64,000 bases of DNA from Alcanivorax sp. REN37. GTDB taxonomy: Bacteria > Pseudomonadota > Gammaproteobacteria > Pseudomonadales > Alcanivoracaceae. Under the pieces are notes generated by a model. It was given only the letters and a program-made list of their open reading frames with translations. It did not search any database and was not told where the DNA came from. The position numbers were made by a program, and so were the translations under genes. This document shows positions 60,886-64,000 of this stretch, in pieces; the stretch's first letter is position 1, and each line of letters opens with the position of its first letter. The stretch lies in assembly GCF_041102775.1 (NCBI RefSeq), contig NZ_JBGCUO010000001.1, forward strand, positions 682,001 through 746,000, in the 5' to 3' direction.

Positions 60886-61635
60886 TCAGGCTGGGTGCGG
60901 CAGCTCGCCGTCCACCAGGAAGTCGCGGGCGGCGAAGTGGATCAGTTGGTCTGCTTGCAGGGCTTTGAAGGTCACCTGCTCGGCGGTCACTTCACAGAAC
61001 CAGCGGGCGCTGTTGCGTGGGCGTTTCTGCAGGAATGGCGACGGACTGAACAGCGCGACGCACAGCCCGCCCGCCGGTGCGCGTGCCGAGCGGTACTCGA
61101 ACAACTCCACCGCACTGGCGCGCATGGCCGCGCCCAGTTGTTGGCAAGCGTGATAGTGGCTGCGGTGGCGCAGCAGTGCCTCATGGGCGGCAAACGGCGG
61201 TTGGTGCAGCGCCACCGCGCGGCCACTGCGGTAGCCGACACTGAACAGCGTGTGCTGGGTGCGCAGTTGTGTTTTCGGGGCGGGGGCGACCATGGAATGC
61301 CAAAACAGCAGCCGGTAATAAGCGGTTTCCGCCAGCGCGGTGGGGGTGTCCAAGGCCCCGTAAAACAGGCTTGGTTCGTGCACGCTGCCGAAGCGTGAGC
61401 CCCACGGTAGCGGCGGGTAGCGAAACGGCGTCCGCAGCAGATAGTGCAGGCCGCTGGCATCCAGCGGTGACGGCGGCTTCACGTCTTCCAGCATTTGTTC
61501 CAGCAGTGCTTGCTCGGCGAGATTGTCGACGTAACCGAGCGTGGCCACCTGCTCTTGGCTTTCCACCAACCTGAACAGCGTGCCTTGCAGGGTTTGCAGA
61601 TGCTGTTCGCCCTGGCACTGCTGCCACAGGTTCAT
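60886..61635 (-). CDS. RES-domain toxin of a RES-Xre toxin-antitoxin module
   Basis: A 249-residue RES protein. The conserved Arg (LFRLVESQ), the Glu in SLFYGALDTPTALAETAYYR and a late Ser are in place. RES toxins destroy or modify NAD+ (NAD phosphorylase or ADP-ribosyltransferase activity in studied members). ATG 61635 overlaps the antitoxin stop (ATGA). The antitoxin-first order is usual for this class. Confidence 0.85.
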   Translation of the reverse strand: MNLWQQCQGEQHLQTLQGTLFRLVESQEQVATLGYVDNLAEQALLEQMLEDVKPPSPLDASGLHYLLRTPFRYPPLPWGSRFGSVHEPSLFYGALDTPTALAETAYYRLLFWHSMVAPAPKTQLRTQHTLFSVGYRSGRAVALHQPPFAAHEALLRHRSHYHACQQLGAAMRASAVELFEYRSARAPAGGLCVALFSPSPFLQKRPRNSARWFCEVTAEQVTFKALQADQLIHFAARDFLVDGELPHPA

Positions 61636-62003
61636 ATTTTGCCCCGCAGCGCATCGACGGTTTGCAGCACCGTCACCAGTCCTTGGATGCTTTGCAGCTG
61701 CTCTGCCGGCACTGCGCCGGTAAGACGGTTGGGGGTGCGCAAGAAGTGACGCATCCACTCCTCGTCGCCGCCGGTCAGGGCAAACAGTGCGCGCGCCACC
61801 CGGATCAGTAGCAGCGCCAGCTCACCGGCTTTGGAGTGCGGGTCGAGTGCCGGATTTTGCTTCAGCCGGCTGACAGCGGTGCGGTGGATGCCGAGCACCG
61901 CCGCCAGCTCAGCCTGGCGCAGCCCCAACTGCTCGGCGGCGCGCAGCACCGCTTTGGCGAGTACGGCGTCGGCTTCAGGTTGCTGGTGCGGGACGCTGCC
62001 CAT
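61632..62003 (-). CDS. Xre/MbcA/ParS-type antitoxin of the RES module
   Basis: A 123-residue antitoxin with an Xre helix-turn-helix (LRQAELAAVLGIHRTAVSRLKQNPAL) and the C-terminal toxin-binding ParS domain (ELALLLIRVARALFALTGGDEEWMRHFLRTPNRLTGAVPAEQLQ). ATG 62003 has GGAGA in front. It masks the RES active site and should autoregulate through the two dyads upstream. Confidence 0.86.
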   Translation of the reverse strand: MGSVPHQQPEADAVLAKAVLRAAEQLGLRQAELAAVLGIHRTAVSRLKQNPALDPHSKAGELALLLIRVARALFALTGGDEEWMRHFLRTPNRLTGAVPAEQLQSIQGLVTVLQTVDALRGKI

Positions 62004-62016
62004 GGCGATCTCCAAA

Positions 62017-62060
62017 TGTGCAATGTGCACATCTTATCGCCAGATTGTGCTATTTGCACA
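62017..62060 (-). promoter_or_regulatory. tandem operator dyads of the RES-Xre operon
   Basis: Two related dyads precede the antitoxin gene: TGTGCA-N3-TGCACA at 62017-62031 and TGTGC-N5-GCACA at 62046-62060. Centres are 29 bases apart, roughly three helical turns, so both face the same side of DNA. The sites would overlap the operon promoter (a GATAAGAT -10-like box lies between them on the minus strand). Confidence 0.7.
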
Positions 62061-62084
62061 TTTTTTGCGCAGCGCGAGCCGGGT

Positions 62085-62759
62085 TTAGGACGGCAGGTCG
62101 CAGCGACCGTCCGCGCATTGCTCGCCAGCGGTGTCTGGACTGCGCTGTGATTGCAGCACGTCGACAAAATCAGCGACTTCACGGGCGCCGGATACCGCCA
62201 CCTGGCCGTTGATGAGGAAGTAAGGCACGCCCCGAATGCCCAGTTCTTGGGCGCGGCGTTGGTCAGCGCGGACGTCTTGGGTGTACTCCCTGCCTTGTAG
62301 CACTGACGCCACGGTGTCGGCGGCTAAACCGGCTTCCTCTGCCAACTGTTGCAGCACAGCGGCATCACCGATGCGAGCGCCCTCGGAGAAGTAAGCGCGC
62401 ATGAAACGCTCTTGCACCGCGTCTGCTAGCCCTTGGCTGGCGGCCAGTTTCAGCAGGCGGTGGGCGTGGAAGGTGCTGCCGGGCTGGGCGGCCTGCCAGT
62501 CGAACGCCAATCCCATGCGCTGCGCTTCCCGCTCTTCATGATGCAGCAGGCCCAGTGCCTGTTCCTGCGACATGCCGTAATGGCCGGTGAACAGCTCCAG
62601 CAGGCCGATACCGTAGGACGGCGGCGCCATCGGGTTGAGCTCGAAGCTGCGCCAGTGCAGCGTGGCGCTGATGCCAGTTTGCTCCAGAGCGACTTCGAGT
62701 TTGCGTTTGCCGATATAGCAAAATGGGCAGATCACGTCGGACCAGACTTCGATTTCCAT
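62085..62759 (-). CDS. DsbA-family oxidoreductase, FrnE-like
   Basis: A 224-residue cytoplasmic DsbA-like protein with the redox motif CPFC (C11, C14) in WSDVICPFCYIGKRKLE and the cis-Pro loop IRGVPYFLING. FrnE-type proteins isomerise disulfides or conjugate small thiols. ATG 62759 is preceded by AAGGAG; the frame upstream overlaps prpE and is not family-like. It ends in a CADGRC motif of unknown use. Confidence 0.87.
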   Translation of the reverse strand: MEIEVWSDVICPFCYIGKRKLEVALEQTGISATLHWRSFELNPMAPPSYGIGLLELFTGHYGMSQEQALGLLHHEEREAQRMGLAFDWQAAQPGSTFHAHRLLKLAASQGLADAVQERFMRAYFSEGARIGDAAVLQQLAEEAGLAADTVASVLQGREYTQDVRADQRRAQELGIRGVPYFLINGQVAVSGAREVADFVDVLQSQRSPDTAGEQCADGRCDLPS

Positions 62760-62838
62760 CACGGAGCTCCTTGCTTGGGCGGTGAAGGCCGGGCCGCGAG
62801 CGACCCGGAGCAGGGCGCCATGATATACCCCGCGGCGC

Positions 62839-64000
62839 TCAGCCGGGACGTAGCAGTGGCGCCAGCTCTTCCAGCGTACGCGGGTCATCGATGGTGGCCG
62901 GCACTTGGTAGGGCTGGCCGTCGGCAATGGCGCGCAGGGTGGCGCGTAGCACTTTGCCGGAACGGGTTTTCGGCAGCCGCTCTACCACCAGCACCGATTT
63001 CAGCGACGCCACCGCGCCGATCTGGTTGCGCACCTGCGCCACCACTTCAGCGCAGATATCAGCGGGCGACCGCTGCACGCCGGCTTTCAGCACCACCAGC
63101 CCCAGTGGCAGCTGGCCTTTGAGCGCATCCGCCACGCCGATCACCGCGCATTCCGCCACATCGCTGTGACCGGCCACCACTTCCTCCATGGCGCCGGTGG
63201 ACAGTCGGTGGCCGGCCACGTTGATGATGTCGTCGATACGCGACATCACCCAGGCGTAGCCGTCTGCGTCCACATAGCCGGCGTCGCCGGTCTGGTAGTA
63301 GCCGGGGAAGCGTTCCAAATAGCCGCTGCGGTAGCCGTCCTCGTTATGCCACAGCGTGCTGAGGGTGCCCGGCGGCAGCGGCAGTTTCAGCGCCAGTTGA
63401 CCGATTTCGCCGGGCGGGAGCGGCTGGCCGTCCTGATCCAGCACCGCCAGCTGGAAGCCCGGCACCGGCACGCTGGATGAACCGGCTTTCACCGGCAGCG
63501 GTGCCAAGCCCTGGCAGTTGGCAATCGCTGGCCAACCGAGTTCGGTCTGCCACCAGTGATCCACCACCGGCACCTGCAACAGTTGCTCGGCCCAGTGCAC
63601 GGTATCGGCGTCGGAACGCTCGCCAGCCAGGTAGAGGGCGCGCAGGCTGGACAGGTCATGGTGGCGGGCAAGCGCACCGTCTGGGTCTTCTTTTTTGATC
63701 GCCCGCAGGGCGGTGGGCGCAGTAAAGAACGTATTCACCCGATGCTCAGCAATCACACGCCAGAATGCGGCGGCATCCGGCGTGCCCACCGGCTTGCCCT
63801 CGTACAGCAGCGTGGTGCAACCGCGCAGCAGCGGCGCGTAGACAATGTAGGAATGCCCCACCACCCAGCCCACATCCGACGCCGCCCAGAACACCTCGCC
63901 GGGAGCGGTGTTGTAGACCGTTTCCATGGAGTAGTGCAGCGCCACCGCGTGGCCGCCGTGATCGCGCACCACGCCTTTCGGCTTGCCGGTGGTGCCGGAG
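62839..64000 (-). CDS. prpE: propionyl-CoA synthetase (AMP-forming), C-terminal part (gene continues past the window)
   Basis: Only the last ~385 codons are present. The window ends in the AMP-binding P-loop region (SGTTGKPKGVV on the minus strand). YGWxxG-type segments follow (here YYQTGDAGYVDADGYAWVMSRIDDIINVAGHRLSTGAMEE), and the catalytic Lys lies in KTRSGKVLRATLRAIADG. FTAPTALRAIKKEDPDG and WWQTELGWP are typical of PrpE, distinguishing it from acetyl-CoA synthetase with moderate certainty. It activates propionate (and acetate) to the CoA thioester. Confidence 0.85.
   Translation of the reverse strand, partial: SGTTGKPKGVVRDHGGHAVALHYSMETVYNTAPGEVFWAASDVGWVVGHSYIVYAPLLRGCTTLLYEGKPVGTPDAAAFWRVIAEHRVNTFFTAPTALRAIKKEDPDGALARHHDLSSLRALYLAGERSDADTVHWAEQLLQVPVVDHWWQTELGWPAIANCQGLAPLPVKAGSSSVPVPGFQLAVLDQDGQPLPPGEIGQLALKLPLPPGTLSTLWHNEDGYRSGYLERFPGYYQTGDAGYVDADGYAWVMSRIDDIINVAGHRLSTGAMEEVVAGHSDVAECAVIGVADALKGQLPLGLVVLKAGVQRSPADICAEVVAQVRNQIGAVASLKSVLVVERLPKTRSGKVLRATLRAIADGQPYQVPATIDDPRTLEELAPLLRPG

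Overview
The window reads as a chromosome of a GC-rich gammaproteobacterium. Most genes use strongly GC-biased codons, and the content (BtuB/BtuFCD, chaperone-usher fimbriae, SirB2, YeeE/DUF6691 sulfur importer, FadL-like porin, a perfect FNR/Anr-type box) fits the Pseudomonadales/Oceanospirillales. A possible PraB-like secreted protein and a flavin monooxygenase/fatty-acid-hydroxylase content would suit a hydrocarbon-using Alcanivorax-like organism. That placement is inference only.

Layout. 1-5845: a compact cobalamin uptake and salvage operon (btuB end, btuF, btuC, btuD, cobO, cobQ) with overlapping genes. 5849-10772: a winged-helix regulator, a DkgB-type reductase, an unknown gene coupled to sirB2, and DAHP synthase (aroG type). 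The aroG gene is preceded by a previously hidden 38-residue leader peptide carrying a FYFGYWF run and a multi-hairpin attenuator. 11470-16646: an OmpA-family protein plus a lipoprotein that share calcium-type thrombospondin-3 repeats, a HigBA-type toxin-antitoxin pair, and a persulfide-sensor-like ArsR repressor divergent from a sulfur importer. 16640-25682: a fatty-acid hydroxylase, a complete chaperone-usher fimbrial operon, and an isochorismatase/pirin pair divergent from a LysR regulator. 26249-31133: a FadL-like porin with a large Ig-type lipoprotein whose 3' half changes abruptly to AT-rich composition.

About 29340-51000 is an accessory mosaic. It holds a stand-alone GspC-like protein, a RAYT-like protein that has lost its catalytic residues, an orphan membrane protein, a frameshifted ICE-type integrase, a YhcG nuclease, and fragments of radC, IS66, DUF932, AbiEii and a metallophosphatase. 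Its core (39581-48366) is a defence island of three co-directional two-gene ATPase modules: HNH + AAA ATPase (Septu-like), OLD nuclease + UvrD-like helicase (Gabija-like), and DUF4297-type nuclease + zinc-hook SMC ATPase (Lamassu-like). Decayed mobile-element DNA lies on both sides.

51182-64000 returns to the core: a metallophosphatase lipoprotein, a tightly packed flavin-monooxygenase / bile-acid-type symporter / epimerase / SDR / TauE operon divergent from an AraC regulator, a glutamate-synthase-domain protein, a RES-Xre toxin-antitoxin module with two visible operators, a DsbA/FrnE oxidoreductase, and the 3' part of a propionyl-CoA synthetase gene.
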